Shown one piece after another: positions 51,694 to 60,462 of a stretch of DNA of 64,000 nucleotides. The notes under the pieces are model-generated. The model worked only from the letters and a program-made list of their open reading frames with translations, was not told where the DNA came from and searched no databases. The stretch is from Phyllobacterium sophorae. GTDB lineage: Bacteria; Pseudomonadota; Alphaproteobacteria; Rhizobiales; Rhizobiaceae. A program made the position numbers and the translations under genes. The first letter of the stretch is position 1, and each line of letters opens with the position of its first letter. The DNA is taken from NCBI RefSeq assembly GCF_003010965.1, contig NZ_PGGM01000015.1, positions 62,001 through 126,000 on the forward strand. Direction: 5' to 3'.

Positions 51694-52331
51694 TTATGAC
51701 CTGCCGTCGACTTTTGCGGGTAAAGGATGCTCATGGGGTGAGGCATATCCGAATAGACCCACAATCCGGATCGCGTTTCGCCGGCCGTTTCTTCGGCAGT
51801 TCGATACGCAGGTACGACAAACGTCCCATTGCCCGCCACTGCCGCAAAACCCCATCCTTGGGCGATCATATAGGTGGCAAGATCATAGCCGCGATTGCCC
51901 GTCGTGGTCTGACAAACGACGACATCGTTGCGCTCATCAAGTGACCTTATGCTCGTACAGACAGGCTTCGTGTCTCTGATCAGCGCTTGAGCCATGATGA
52001 GGTTGAGTTCGCCACAATCCCGCTTTACGCCCTGTGAAATCGTCACCTGAGTCCCGCGAATGCATGATTGCAGACCATATAATCGGTAGCGCTTGCCTTT
52101 TGACACCCATGTATCTCCGGTTTCAAATGATGCATCATCCGGAAAGCGCATAAAGTGCGAACCAGTCGGGGCGGCTTGTTTGGTCGGTACTGGTGTTGTC
52201 TGCGCCTGTACCATCGTAACTGGTGGTGCCAAGGAAATATTGTATTGGTCCAGATCAAGCAGTCCGGTGTTCACGGCGAAGACTGCGGAGCCAGTTAATG
52301 TTAAAGCAAAGATCATGGTGCTTATGCGCAT
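51690..52331 (-). CDS. Exported SNase-fold paralogue, active site lost
   Basis: The 213-residue protein has an N-terminal signal or anchor (MRISTMIFALTLTGSAVFAV). The core pattern is YRLYGLQSCIRGTQVTIS, where nucleases have RLxGIDTPE, and the C-terminal mark AEETAGETRSGLWVYSDMPHP corresponds to the A..GLW end of the fold. The DTPE residues are absent. It is more similar in layout to the 52332 product than to the 51049 product. The start overlaps nothing upstream; its end overlaps the next gene by four bases. Confidence 0.68.
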   Translation of the reverse strand: MRISTMIFALTLTGSAVFAVNTGLLDLDQYNISLAPPVTMVQAQTTPVPTKQAAPTGSHFMRFPDDASFETGDTWVSKGKRYRLYGLQSCIRGTQVTISQGVKRDCGELNLIMAQALIRDTKPVCTSIRSLDERNDVVVCQTTTGNRGYDLATYMIAQGWGFAAVAGNGTFVVPAYRTAEETAGETRSGLWVYSDMPHPMSILYPQKSTAGHK

Positions 52332-53015
52332 CTAAGGGTTGATCGGATTGTTTCGATATCGCTCACCATAGGGATGAGTGAACAGGGTGTTGGACCAGAT
52401 ACCGGACCTGGCTTGTTTGGCCGCGGCCTCGAACGAGGCATTGTCGGCGATGAGGGGTTTTCCCGCCCCATCTCTGGCGGCAAAGGCTGTGCCTGCAAGC
52501 ACGAGATAGCCAGACAGACTGACCACCTCGCCGTTGCGCTTTTCAAAGAAGCATTCAGCAAACTTGATTGGTGACGGCGTGTTGCTTTTGGCAAACACGT
52601 GACAAGGGAACGCATCTTCAGCGCCTTGGATGGCGACACCCAACGCACCGGACAGCCCGATGATGGAGAACCGCGCGCAGCTGATGTTGGATGCCAATGA
52701 TTGCGTTGATAGACATCCTTGTGCACCGACCAATTTGACGATCGTGCCGTCTTCGGCAAGAAAGGCATTTCCGGTGAGGGCGCTTTGCGGTCTGATGGTT
52801 TCGAGTGCGAGATCCTTGCGCGCAAGATCGACGGTAAGTGGCGATGGTGTTCGCGGGATTCGGTCCTGTCCCTGGCTGTAGGCGACGCTATAATAGGATA
52901 CGAATTTCTCGACAGCTGTTATCTGGCCTGACGGGTTTTCCTGGCCCATTGCTGTGCCGGAAACCGCGAGCGTCATCGCAGCGAAAGTGATCAAGTGGGA
53001 TCGCATTCTATGCAT
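52332..53015 (-). CDS. Exported SNase-fold paralogue, active site lost; first gene of the operon
   Basis: The 227-residue protein has a signal peptide ending near AMG-QE. The motifs IVKLVGAQGCLSTQ and ASFEAAAKQARSGIWSN followed by HPYGERY align with those of the 51690 product, so the two are paralogues. Catalytic acids of staphylococcal nuclease are missing. It heads a six-gene operon of exported proteins and has two ACTAGAG-type elements in its upstream region. A role at the cell surface, in entry exclusion or as a secreted factor is only a suggestion. Confidence 0.68.
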   Translation of the reverse strand: MHRMRSHLITFAAMTLAVSGTAMGQENPSGQITAVEKFVSYYSVAYSQGQDRIPRTPSPLTVDLARKDLALETIRPQSALTGNAFLAEDGTIVKLVGAQGCLSTQSLASNISCARFSIIGLSGALGVAIQGAEDAFPCHVFAKSNTPSPIKFAECFFEKRNGEVVSLSGYLVLAGTAFAARDGAGKPLIADNASFEAAAKQARSGIWSNTLFTHPYGERYRNNPINP

Positions 53016-53056
53016 CGATGACCTTACATTTTCTGTCGCAAACAGCTATATTCCAA

Positions 53057-53099
53057 GAAAAATCAATCTCTAGATGTATTCTATTATCACACTCTAGTC
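53057..53099 (-). promoter_or_regulatory. T4SS-region repeated element, two tandem copies, site B
   Basis: On the minus strand ACTAGAGTGTGAT (within 53081-53099) and CTAGAGATTGATTTTT (within 53057-53075) are two copies 24 bases apart. They lie 42-84 bases ahead of the exported-protein operon and just before the divergent membrane-protein gene at 53129, so they could serve both. Confidence 0.62.
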
Positions 53100-53128
53100 T
53101 GATTTTAAATAGTCGCGAGAACGGAAAA

Positions 53129-53524
53129 ATGAGGCAGATCAAGATTGTTTTAGCAGGGCTGTTGATTCTTCTCATCGGCACATTTTATCTGATGCGCAGC
53201 GCCGCGCAGGGGCTGGTGCTCGTCGTCCGCTGTGCCTTCACACTCTTTGGTATCATCGCACTGTTCGGCATGGGCTGCGTGGTTTTGGCAAGCCTGTACC
53301 CCAACACGGCACTTGCTGAATTCTTGCACTGGTTAATGCCGCCCGTTCTGGCTGTCCCGCTTTTCTTCGGCTTTATCGTTCTTGCTATGATGATGTCTGG
53401 GCCAAAGACACCAGGACAGCGCCTTGATGCCGAGCTGCGGCGTCAAAGAGATGGGGAGCGTCAGCGCAAAGTAATACAGGATCAAGGCGCTCAGCGTAAC
53501 GGCTATAAGGCTAGCGCTCATTGA
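53129..53524 (+). CDS. Small integral membrane protein
   Basis: The 131-residue protein has three hydrophobic stretches (residues about 5-22, 30-54 and 66-90) and a basic, glutamine-rich C-terminal tail (PGQRLDAELRRQRDGERQRKV) that should face the cytoplasm. ATG 53129 is chosen by the ACGGA upstream and by the start of the hydrophobic region. It is divergent from the exported-protein operon and shares its ACTAGAG elements. The function is not recognised. Confidence 0.7.
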   Translation: MRQIKIVLAGLLILLIGTFYLMRSAAQGLVLVVRCAFTLFGIIALFGMGCVVLASLYPNTALAEFLHWLMPPVLAVPLFFGFIVLAMMMSGPKTPGQRLDAELRRQRDGERQRKVIQDQGAQRNGYKASAH

Positions 53525-53526
53525 GC

Positions 53527-53889
53527 ATGTTAGTGTCCCGCACCTGCCTGGGCGCGTGGAGCGTGCTGGGCTCGAGTTGTTTTGTTCCTGACGTTTCCAC
53601 GGTGGCTTCCGCCGATGGGCGAAGCCAAAGTAGATTGAAAGGCCCGTGTGATGCCGTCGCGTCAATTTTGCAAGTTCGACGCGACGGCACCTGCATCTGC
53701 CAGCTTCCTGCTACGAAACTCAGAGTCGACGGGATTGAGCTTAGGGCAAGCCTCGCGGTCGGACGTCCAAAAAGACGGACTCTCGCCCGGGCTCTCCGCT
53801 TGGTCAATATCAAGGTGAATTCTAGTCCACGCTCAGTTGATCAGCCGACATCTTGCCTGACTTTTTATCCTGAACCACTTCGTAGCTGA
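53527..53889 (+). CDS. Doubtful ORF after the membrane-protein gene
   Basis: An ATG two bases after the previous stop opens a frame of 120 residues ([18 protein letters not shown]). It contains [14 protein letters not shown] and [16 protein letters not shown], which faintly recall the start of a nuclease-fold protein. The last 68 bases run into the cold-shock gene on the other strand. It may be a degraded relative of the exported nuclease-fold genes or a chance frame. Confidence 0.3.
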   Translation: MLVSRTCLGAWSVLGSSCFVPDVSTVASADGRSQSRLKGPCDAVASILQVRRDGTCICQLPATKLRVDGIELRASLAVGRPKRRTLARALRLVNIKVNSSPRSVDQPTSCLTFYPEPLRS

Positions 53890-54031
53890 CTTTCTGTCCA
53901 TCGTTGAGCCCACGCAATCCAGCGCGCTCCACGGCTGAAATATGTACAAACACATCAGTACCACCGCTGTCAGGCTGGATAAATCCAAAACCCTTGGTGG
54001 CGTTGAACCATTTAACGGTGCCGGTAGCCAT
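53822..54031 (-). CDS. cspA: Cold-shock domain protein (CspA family)
   Basis: The 69-residue protein is a complete single-domain cold-shock protein with RNP1 (KGFGFIQP) and RNP2 (VFVHIS) motifs and the [10 protein letters not shown] start. These bind single-stranded nucleic acids and act as RNA chaperones. ATG 54031 follows AGAGGA. Its location between T4SS-associated genes on an accessory replicon is worth noting; a role in expression or transfer is not shown. Confidence 0.95.
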   Translation of the reverse strand: MATGTVKWFNATKGFGFIQPDSGGTDVFVHISAVERAGLRGLNDGQKVSYEVVQDKKSGKMSADQLSVD

Positions 54032-54209
54032 CTTCGCATCCTCTTTTCTGGAAACCACAACGTATCGAGTGCGGGACAAAGGATCAAGCCGCGGCGCTGC
54101 TACTTCAGAAAAGCCTGTCCGCTTTCTGCTCGCGTCGGCTGGGACCGACAACATTGGTGTCACCACGCATTAGTTAACTTTTTTCTGGCGTTTGCTATCC
54201 AAGAAATGT

Positions 54210-54228
54210 AACTAGAGTTTGTTTATTG
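54210..54228 (+). promoter_or_regulatory. T4SS-region repeated element, site C
   Basis: AACTAGAGTTTGTTTATTG lies 44 bases before the start of the 54272 gene and matches the shared element. Confidence 0.6.
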
Positions 54229-54271
54229 TCTTGAGTGGCGCTCGTTGCGGTGCCCGACCGCAAGGTGATTC

Positions 54272-54544
54272 ATGGAGAAACCACCCAAAGAGGAGGTCAA
54301 ATCGGAGGCGCTTCAATCGCTAGAAGCCCGGGCAGCATCCGGTGCGACCTGGCAGATCCATGCCGATGGAATTGACGAGGACGTTCGGGAAGCCGCCGAA
54401 GCATGGCTGAATGCCGGCAACGGCGATGTTCTGGCGGCGCTCCTGCTCGTGACCGAGCGCATGATAGTCATCAGCCGTCACGCTTCGCGTCGCATGGAAC
54501 GTGGCCGATTATCGGTGCATCCGCCTATCGGTGCCAAACCGTGA
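54272..54544 (+). CDS. Hypothetical protein, first gene of a three-gene operon
   Basis: The 90-residue acidic, helical protein (MEKPPKEEVKSEALQSLEAR) has no signal peptide. AAGGTGATTC precedes the ATG. Its stop overlaps the GTG start of the next gene (GTGA), so the pair is coupled. No family is recognised. The ACTAGAG element upstream puts it in the same candidate regulon as virB. Confidence 0.65.
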   Translation: MEKPPKEEVKSEALQSLEARAASGATWQIHADGIDEDVREAAEAWLNAGNGDVLAALLLVTERMIVISRHASRRMERGRLSVHPPIGAKP

Positions 54545-55446
54545 CGGCAGCGCATTCGACAGACGGTCGATCGAGAGACAGTGCCGCCCACAAGGCGATT
54601 GACGCGATCGGCCACGGATTTCGCGCGTCGGTACGGACGAACATTTGGTACCGGGTCAGCGCATCGGGATTTTGCGAAGCTTGTCAGGCCGATACGCGTG
54701 GTGTCGGGCTTTTCGTCGGACCGGAGAGCTACTTTACTGCGCGCTATGAGGGGCGCGAAGCCAGCGACTGGTGGCCGCTCGGCAAGTTTGCTCTGGTGCG
54801 GTCGGCAAAAGGCCTCGACCCACGCATGACTGGCTTTATCGAACAGTCGTCATCGAGATTCCTTCGAGGGGCGCATGGTGCCCTAAAACACCATTGCGAA
54901 CATTGCGACGCTATTGTTCCGGATGAGGCTTTTGACCTGGCTTTGATGGAGCGGTTTTCGGATCGGGCTTCGAAAGACGAACTGCAGGAGGTTGGCAGTT
55001 TTCTGATGATTGAAGATGCCGTTCTGGTGAGTTTGCTGGACGATACGACTGCGCCGCGGCGCAAGCGGACGCGAGAAGGGTATTTCTCGCTGGCACGTTT
55101 GCAGGCCTCGGATGAGGTGGGTGAAGTTTTCACTGTGGATCTGCATCATAACATCGCCGCCAACGATTACGCCATTTTGATCAAGAGCGATGATGGCAAG
55201 GAAATCATGGCGCTCGGATTCTCCGATGGCGCCTATGCGACGATCGATGATGCCGTGTCATGCCTGGGCGTCATGGGCTACGTGGTGTCCGAGGTAACCG
55301 AGATTTCGTCGTTCTCTATTGTCTCGCGCGTCGCGACGCTGCTGGTGATCCGTGGCCTGAGAGTAGCGGGATACACGATCGACGATGACGGAGCTGTCTG
55401 CGCTGACATCAGGCGTGAAGTGGCTGATTTGTGTTCGGGGAACTGA
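54541..55446 (+). CDS. Uncharacterised protein with paired-cysteine motifs
   Basis: The 301-residue cytoplasmic protein starts at GTG 54541 by overlap with the preceding stop; the longer frame from 54403 mostly shadows that gene. It has CEAC near residue 42 and HHCEHCD near residue 120, which could bind zinc together. The C-terminal half has alternating strands and helices and no membrane segment. I do not recognise the family. It is followed three bases later by a lipoprotein gene, and the operon stands directly ahead of virB. Confidence 0.65.
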   Translation: MTAAHSTDGRSRDSAAHKAIDAIGHGFRASVRTNIWYRVSASGFCEACQADTRGVGLFVGPESYFTARYEGREASDWWPLGKFALVRSAKGLDPRMTGFIEQSSSRFLRGAHGALKHHCEHCDAIVPDEAFDLALMERFSDRASKDELQEVGSFLMIEDAVLVSLLDDTTAPRRKRTREGYFSLARLQASDEVGEVFTVDLHHNIAANDYAILIKSDDGKEIMALGFSDGAYATIDDAVSCLGVMGYVVSEVTEISSFSIVSRVATLLVIRGLRVAGYTIDDDGAVCADIRREVADLCSGN

Positions 55447-55449
55447 TTT

Positions 55450-55929
55450 ATGAGAACTTGCAAGGCGACAGTGAAAGGACGAGGTGGCACTTTTGGCGGT
55501 GCGATTGCGGCTCTCGCGGTTTTGGCCGGATGCGCGTCGCAACCGGTCGACAGAATGCGGCCGCCTGAACCCTATACGTATTTGCAGCTGCGAAACTGCA
55601 AGGTGTATCCCGGTTTCAGCGAATGCCGTCTGATGTTGCTGACACAATATGGTCCGGTGTCATTCGGACCGGTCCAGATGCGGGGGCGCTCGAGCAACGG
55701 GCCGCCGGCCGGGTATCAGTATCAGGTTCTTGGCTGCGCACCGGTGCAGCGGGCTGTTCCTCCATTGCCAAACTATAATTGCGAGATTTCAAAGATCAGC
55801 GGCGGTTTGTCGGCTGGAACCGTGTTGGTCAAGGGCGGAACCGCCGTCAGGCTCGCAAAGCATCTAGGCGACCTCCAGCAATTGGACTACCGATGGAAAA
55901 AAGATCCCTGGAGCCGCGTCGATGGTTAA
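55450..55929 (+). CDS. Predicted outer-membrane-type lipoprotein
   Basis: The 159-residue protein has a lipoprotein signal with lipobox LAGC (AIAALAVLAGCASQP, Cys about 28) and a mature part with four further cysteines (LRNCKVYPGFSECRL, LGCAPVQRA, YNCEIS). It is the last gene of the operon that precedes virB1. VirB7-type lipoproteins are much shorter, so it is not an obvious VirB7. A T4SS accessory role is inferred from position. Confidence 0.72.
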   Translation: MRTCKATVKGRGGTFGGAIAALAVLAGCASQPVDRMRPPEPYTYLQLRNCKVYPGFSECRLMLLTQYGPVSFGPVQMRGRSSNGPPAGYQYQVLGCAPVQRAVPPLPNYNCEISKISGGLSAGTVLVKGGTAVRLAKHLGDLQQLDYRWKKDPWSRVDG

Positions 55930-56046
55930 GCGTTGAATAGCGAATGCGGGTCATCGCCGGCGCTCGATGCATCAGAAGCAACCACTTCGCCCTGGATATT
56001 GTCGTCTTCTAGTTTGGTTATTTTAACTTCCGAGAACAGATATTCT

Positions 56047-56096
56047 AACTATCGAGTCGTTTTTTGTTTGTTTTTTAAATTAGAGTGTGATTTTTT
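56047..56096 (+). promoter_or_regulatory. T4SS-region repeated element, two copies ahead of virB1, site D
   Basis: AATTAGAGTGTGATTTTTT (56078-56096) is a near-exact match to the element; AACTATCGAGTCGTTTTTT (56047-56065) is a looser second copy about 30 bases upstream. They lie in the 226-base gap before the virB operon. Confidence 0.62.
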
Positions 56097-56155
56097 GATG
56101 TCCAACATGAATTGGCAAAGGCACGCCAGCTCAACACTGAGCAACGCTACGATCG

Positions 56156-57286
56156 GTGAGTGGATTGATTCGGCAGGGACATATCGCCAGCATTTTCGCA
56201 CCAGTGTTATTGGTCGGCGTCGCCGGCTCTAACGGTCAGGCCATCGTGCGGATTGCTCATTCAGCTGCGACTGCCCCGATTACGCGACCAGTGCCGTCGG
56301 GCCCGCAAGTTGAAGATCCGCGAGGACCCCAAGCCGCTCCGAGTTTTGCGCCAATGGGAGCGGCTATAGCGCGCCCAGAGGCGCTTTCCTTGCCCATAGC
56401 AGAGCGTTTTGGGCCTCCCGCAGATACCGCAACCGCCGTCAGGGTTGCCGCGGTGTCGGATCCGGCCAACACCGGCCTGTCGGCAGGCCCGAGCGACATG
56501 ACGGGACCCGAAAGCCGGAAGGAAATGGCAATTCGGTCGAACATGACCGTGTTTGGCTTTGGCCCTCAGCCACAATTGACTGCGAATAGTGCATCTCCCT
56601 CGATTGATCCCGCGCTAATCGCCTCTGTCGTGCCAGAAAGGGTGGAACACCGCCCACGGTCGGATTTGCTGGAGGGCGTTCCCGAAGCATATGCGCAGAT
56701 GGTCGAGGATATCGCGCGGCAAGAGGGCGTCGATGTCAATCTGATGCTGTCCATTATGCATGTGGAGAATGCCGGGTTTGATCCGGTTGCCGTCAGTCCT
56801 GCCGGTGCAATCGGGCTGATGCAGGTGATGCCCGCGACCGGCCAGGCATTCGGCGTGCATGATTTGACGGATCCAGCACAGAACATTCGGGCGGGTGCGC
56901 GCTTCCTGAAGGCGCTGACCCGCAAGTATCGGAATCCGGTTCTGATCGCCAGTGCCTACAACGCCGGAGAGCCGCAAGTCGATGTCCGCGCATCGCTCCC
57001 GTTGATCCGGGAGACGGCGGACTACGTGACCAGGGTCGTCGGCCTCTACACCAATTCATATACCCCTCCGAGCGTTGCCGGTGCTTCAAGAAACGACAAG
57101 GCTTTTGCGTCGGCGGGCAAAGCTGCGAGCGTCCCGCTAAAGCCGAAGACAGGAAAAGTGACGCGGGCTTCATCGTCAATGCTGGTCTACTCGGCCAGCG
57201 AAGGTGAGAAGCGTGATGTCGAGGAAATTGTGGAAGCAAGATCTGACCCGTCAGGGCCGGTGCGTATCGAAAAGGAAAGACAATGA
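56156..57286 (+). CDS. virB1: VirB1-like lytic transglycosylase
   Basis: The 376-residue protein carries a C-terminal-half SLT domain: LMLSIMHVENAGFDPVAVSPAGAIGLMQVMPATGQ, with Glu in HVENAGF as the catalytic acid, and AYNAGEPQV as the substrate motif. VirB1 opens the peptidoglycan for T4SS assembly. The N-terminus has a hydrophobic segment (SIFAPVLLVGVAG) that may export it, followed by a proline-rich linker. GTG 56156 is the first possible start after an in-frame TGA at 56138 but has no ribosome site. An ATG at 56099 opens another frame, so the start is uncertain. Its end overlaps virB2 by four bases. Confidence 0.85.
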   Translation: MSGLIRQGHIASIFAPVLLVGVAGSNGQAIVRIAHSAATAPITRPVPSGPQVEDPRGPQAAPSFAPMGAAIARPEALSLPIAERFGPPADTATAVRVAAVSDPANTGLSAGPSDMTGPESRKEMAIRSNMTVFGFGPQPQLTANSASPSIDPALIASVVPERVEHRPRSDLLEGVPEAYAQMVEDIARQEGVDVNLMLSIMHVENAGFDPVAVSPAGAIGLMQVMPATGQAFGVHDLTDPAQNIRAGARFLKALTRKYRNPVLIASAYNAGEPQVDVRASLPLIRETADYVTRVVGLYTNSYTPPSVAGASRNDKAFASAGKAASVPLKPKTGKVTRASSSMLVYSASEGEKRDVEEIVEARSDPSGPVRIEKERQ

Positions 57287-57606
57287 AAGCGGTTCTTGGA
57301 TCCATGGCGTTCAGAAGGACGCTCGTACACAGTTTTATGCTGATGATCTGCCTTGGAATTCTGTTCCTCTCGCACATCGATCCTGCGGCAGCCCAGAGCC
57401 TGCAAAAGCTGGAAAGCGCAGCGGACAGACTGGTCCAGTTCTTCACCGGAAAGTTCGGTCGTTCGGTCGGCGCCATGGCCTTCATCGGCATGTTCCTTGC
57501 CGCTGCTTTTGGATTTTGGTCCTGGGGTGCTTTGCTTCGGGTGGGCGGTGCACTTGCCGGCATGTTCGCTGCTGCGGAACTCGTCGACTTCCTTGCGGGC
57601 AACTAA
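57283..57606 (+). CDS. virB2: VirB2-type major pilin subunit
   Basis: The 107-residue protein has a long leader ending near AAAQ-SL (residue about 38), then a short acidic-basic stretch and two hydrophobic segments (AMAFIGMFLAAAFGFW and VGGALAGMFAAAELV), the layout of processed VirB2/TrbC pilins. It overlaps virB1 (ATGA) and is followed by virB3. Confidence 0.88.
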   Translation: MKAVLGSMAFRRTLVHSFMLMICLGILFLSHIDPAAAQSLQKLESAADRLVQFFTGKFGRSVGAMAFIGMFLAAAFGFWSWGALLRVGGALAGMFAAAELVDFLAGN

Positions 57607-57623
57607 GAGAGAAGGGCGGGGGA

Positions 57624-57953
57624 ATGGCGGACCGCTACTACAATGAAACTGAAGAGGGGGACGAGCACATAGCGACGTTCCCCATCATCCTCGCTTTGAC
57701 ACGGCCGCCGACCATCCTCGGTGTGCCGTATCTTTACGTGTGCGTGGAAGGCTTTGCCGCGATGATGATCTACCTCGTCATGGGGTCGATCCTGTGGCTG
57801 CCGGCAGCATTGGCAATTTTTCACTCGATTCTGTACGTCCTCTGCGTGAAGGGTGACCTGTGGTTTTTCGATATTCTGTTCAAACAGTCTGCCTGCGGGA
57901 TCAATCCGGTCGGCCGCGAGATTGGCGGCGGTGTGCGGACATACGGGGGATGA
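57624..57953 (+). CDS. virB3: VirB3-type inner-membrane T4SS protein
   Basis: The 109-residue protein has the ALTRPPTILGVPY motif that defines VirB3/TrbD and two adjoining hydrophobic segments (residues about 42-75). ATG 57624 is preceded by GGGCGGGGGA. The N-terminal 20 residues are acidic. It stands two bases ahead of virB4, with which VirB3 interacts. Confidence 0.9.
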   Translation: MADRYYNETEEGDEHIATFPIILALTRPPTILGVPYLYVCVEGFAAMMIYLVMGSILWLPAALAIFHSILYVLCVKGDLWFFDILFKQSACGINPVGREIGGGVRTYGG

Positions 57954-57954
57954 T

Positions 57955-60462
57955 ATGGTCTCGTTGGCGTTGAAATCATCATTGGTGAAGGGCTGGCAGG
58001 TCTTTGCGGACAAGTCGATTTCTACGCATGTGCCTTATCTGCGTCCGATCGAGAACGGGATCGTCAGGACCAAGAATGGCTGTCTCGTTTCAACAATCAA
58101 GTTGAATGGCTTTTCGTTCGAAACCGCCGACATTGACACTATCAATCTGTTGCAGAAAAACCGGAACACGGCGTTCCGCTCGATCGCGTCGATCGGCAGT
58201 TTTTCGATTTACACCCATGTGATCCGCCACAAGGTGAAGCCGTCGCTTGCCGCGGACTTTTCTGATCCGTTCATAACCCGGATGGATGAGGTCTATCAGC
58301 GCCATATCTCGCGCAATGAGATGTTCGTCAACGACATCTACGTGACGCTCGTCATTCGCCCGATGTTCAGACAAGGATCGGCGCGGTCCCGGGTTTTCTC
58401 AACCGGCAAAGGATCGCAGGAGCGCTCCATGCGCATGATGCGCGACAAGCTGGTCGAGGCGACGACCGCACTTGTGAAGGCACTTGATGCCTATGGCCCC
58501 AAAGTTCTGCGAGACGTCCAGCGGTATGAGGTCATCCTTGGGGATGGCAGGCATCTCTACCGCGATGTCGTGCCGGAACAGGGTTCGCCGGAGGAAACCA
58601 AACGCTATTGGTTCTCCGAACAATCGGAATTTTTCCATACGCTGCTGAATGGTGGCCGCGTGCGGCCAATACGGCTTGGCGCACTCTCCGTTGACCAGCT
58701 TTTGCCGGCACAACGCACCTCCATTGGCAATCGCACCATCCACCTTGAGGGCCACTCGGGCGACGATGAGCGGTTCGGCGCGATCGTATCGTTGAAAGAA
58801 TATCCTCCGGAAACGGGTGCGGGCATGCTGGATTATGTTCTGAAGCTTCCCCATGAAATGATCGTCACGCAGTCCCTGTCGTTCCTTGACGATGTGGTGG
58901 CTCGTGGCCGAATCGATCGGCTGGATCGGCAGTTATCGAAAGCGGACGAAGCCGGTTCGACCGTGCAGGAGGATCTGATGATTGCGCGCGACCAGCTGGC
59001 GCGCAAGGAGGTCGCCTTTGCCGAACATCATCTGACAGTGATGCCAATTGGACGATCTGTTCCCAAGCTCGATGAGGCTGTGGCGGAAGTCGGCGCGCAG
59101 TTGGGGTCGATCGGCGCCTCCTATATCCGCGAAGATTTCAATTGCGAACCGTGCTATTGGGCGCAGTTGCCGGGCAATCACGACTATATCGCGCGCCGCG
59201 CGGTGATTTCGACCCTGAATTTCGCCGGCTTTTCCTCGTTCCACGCCTATCCCTATGGTCGTCCTGACGGCAACCATTGGGGATCTGCGATCACGATTTT
59301 CGAGACCACCTCGGGAACGCCATTTTTCTTCAATTTCCATGAGCGCGACGTCGGACATACGACGGTTTTCGGCCCAACAGGCTCGGGTAAGACCGTGGTC
59401 ATGGGGTTCCTGATCCTTCAGGCGCACCGGGTTGACCGCAAGCTGAAGACGGTCGTGTTCGACAAGGATCGCGGTCTCGATCCGATGGTGCGTGCCGTGG
59501 GCGGCAACTACATGACACTCGATCCCGGTGCGCAGTCGGGCTGGAACCCCTTGATGTTGCCGAATACGCCGCAAAACCGGTCATTCCTCATGCGGTTGTT
59601 AAGCTACATGCTCAAGCCTGAGAACGGGACGAACCTGACGGCACAGGAAGAGAGCATTATTGAAAGCTCTCTTAAGACCATTATGAAAACCCGCGATGTG
59701 GCGATGCGGCGGCTGTCATCGTTGAAGACACTTTTTGAGGGGCGCGACCGTACGGATCGCGGTCTGTCGGTGCGGCTCGACAAGTGGATTGGCAGTGGCC
59801 CGAACGCCTGGCTGTTCGACAATGAAACCGATGACATGGATCTGTCATCGAGCTGCACCGGCTTCGACATGACCCGCATTCTGGAAGAGCCGACGGTGCG
59901 GACGGCGGCGCTTCTGTATATGTTCCATCGGCTCGACGAGATCTATGACGGCTCGCCCGTCATCAACCTGATGGACGAAGCGTGGCGGCTGCTCGACGAT
60001 GAAGTGTTCATTGATTTCATGAAGGACTACTTCAAGACGATCCGTAAGCGCAACGGCCTTGTGATCTTTGGAACGCAATCGGCCTCGGACGTGGTGGACT
60101 CCAAGGTCGGGCGCACGATCATCGAGCAGACATCGACCAACATTTTCTTCGGCAATTCGAAGGCCGACGCCAATTCCTATCGCAAGCATTTCGGGTTGTC
60201 CCAGGCGGAATTCGAATGGGTCAAGAATGCTGATCCGGCGAGCCGGTTCATGCTGATCAAGCATGCAAAGGATTCGGTGATCGCGCGGCTCGACATGTCG
60301 CACATGATGGATTTCGTGAAGGTCTTGAGCGGCCGGGAATCGACCGTCAGGGAATGCGAAGGGCTGCGCGAAATGTATGGGGATGATCCGAAAAATTGGC
60401 TGGCCAGGTTTTGCGGCTGGGCGGAGAACCAAGGGGGCGACCATGAACGCCGCGGGCTTTAA
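57955..60462 (+). CDS. virB4: VirB4-type T4SS ATPase
   Basis: The 835-residue protein is the conserved T4SS ATPase that powers pilus assembly and substrate transfer. Walker A GPTGSGKT lies at residues 473-480, Walker B in VINLMDEAWRLLDD near 670, and the FGTQSASDVVDS and ARLDMS segments follow. ATG 57955 has GGGGGA a few bases upstream and comes just after the virB3 stop. The N-terminal CagE/TrbE-like domain is complete, so no truncation is seen. The end overlaps the next gene by 20 bases. Confidence 0.95.
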   Translation: MVSLALKSSLVKGWQVFADKSISTHVPYLRPIENGIVRTKNGCLVSTIKLNGFSFETADIDTINLLQKNRNTAFRSIASIGSFSIYTHVIRHKVKPSLAADFSDPFITRMDEVYQRHISRNEMFVNDIYVTLVIRPMFRQGSARSRVFSTGKGSQERSMRMMRDKLVEATTALVKALDAYGPKVLRDVQRYEVILGDGRHLYRDVVPEQGSPEETKRYWFSEQSEFFHTLLNGGRVRPIRLGALSVDQLLPAQRTSIGNRTIHLEGHSGDDERFGAIVSLKEYPPETGAGMLDYVLKLPHEMIVTQSLSFLDDVVARGRIDRLDRQLSKADEAGSTVQEDLMIARDQLARKEVAFAEHHLTVMPIGRSVPKLDEAVAEVGAQLGSIGASYIREDFNCEPCYWAQLPGNHDYIARRAVISTLNFAGFSSFHAYPYGRPDGNHWGSAITIFETTSGTPFFFNFHERDVGHTTVFGPTGSGKTVVMGFLILQAHRVDRKLKTVVFDKDRGLDPMVRAVGGNYMTLDPGAQSGWNPLMLPNTPQNRSFLMRLLSYMLKPENGTNLTAQEESIIESSLKTIMKTRDVAMRRLSSLKTLFEGRDRTDRGLSVRLDKWIGSGPNAWLFDNETDDMDLSSSCTGFDMTRILEEPTVRTAALLYMFHRLDEIYDGSPVINLMDEAWRLLDDEVFIDFMKDYFKTIRKRNGLVIFGTQSASDVVDSKVGRTIIEQTSTNIFFGNSKADANSYRKHFGLSQAEFEWVKNADPASRFMLIKHAKDSVIARLDMSHMMDFVKVLSGRESTVRECEGLREMYGDDPKNWLARFCGWAENQGGDHERRGL

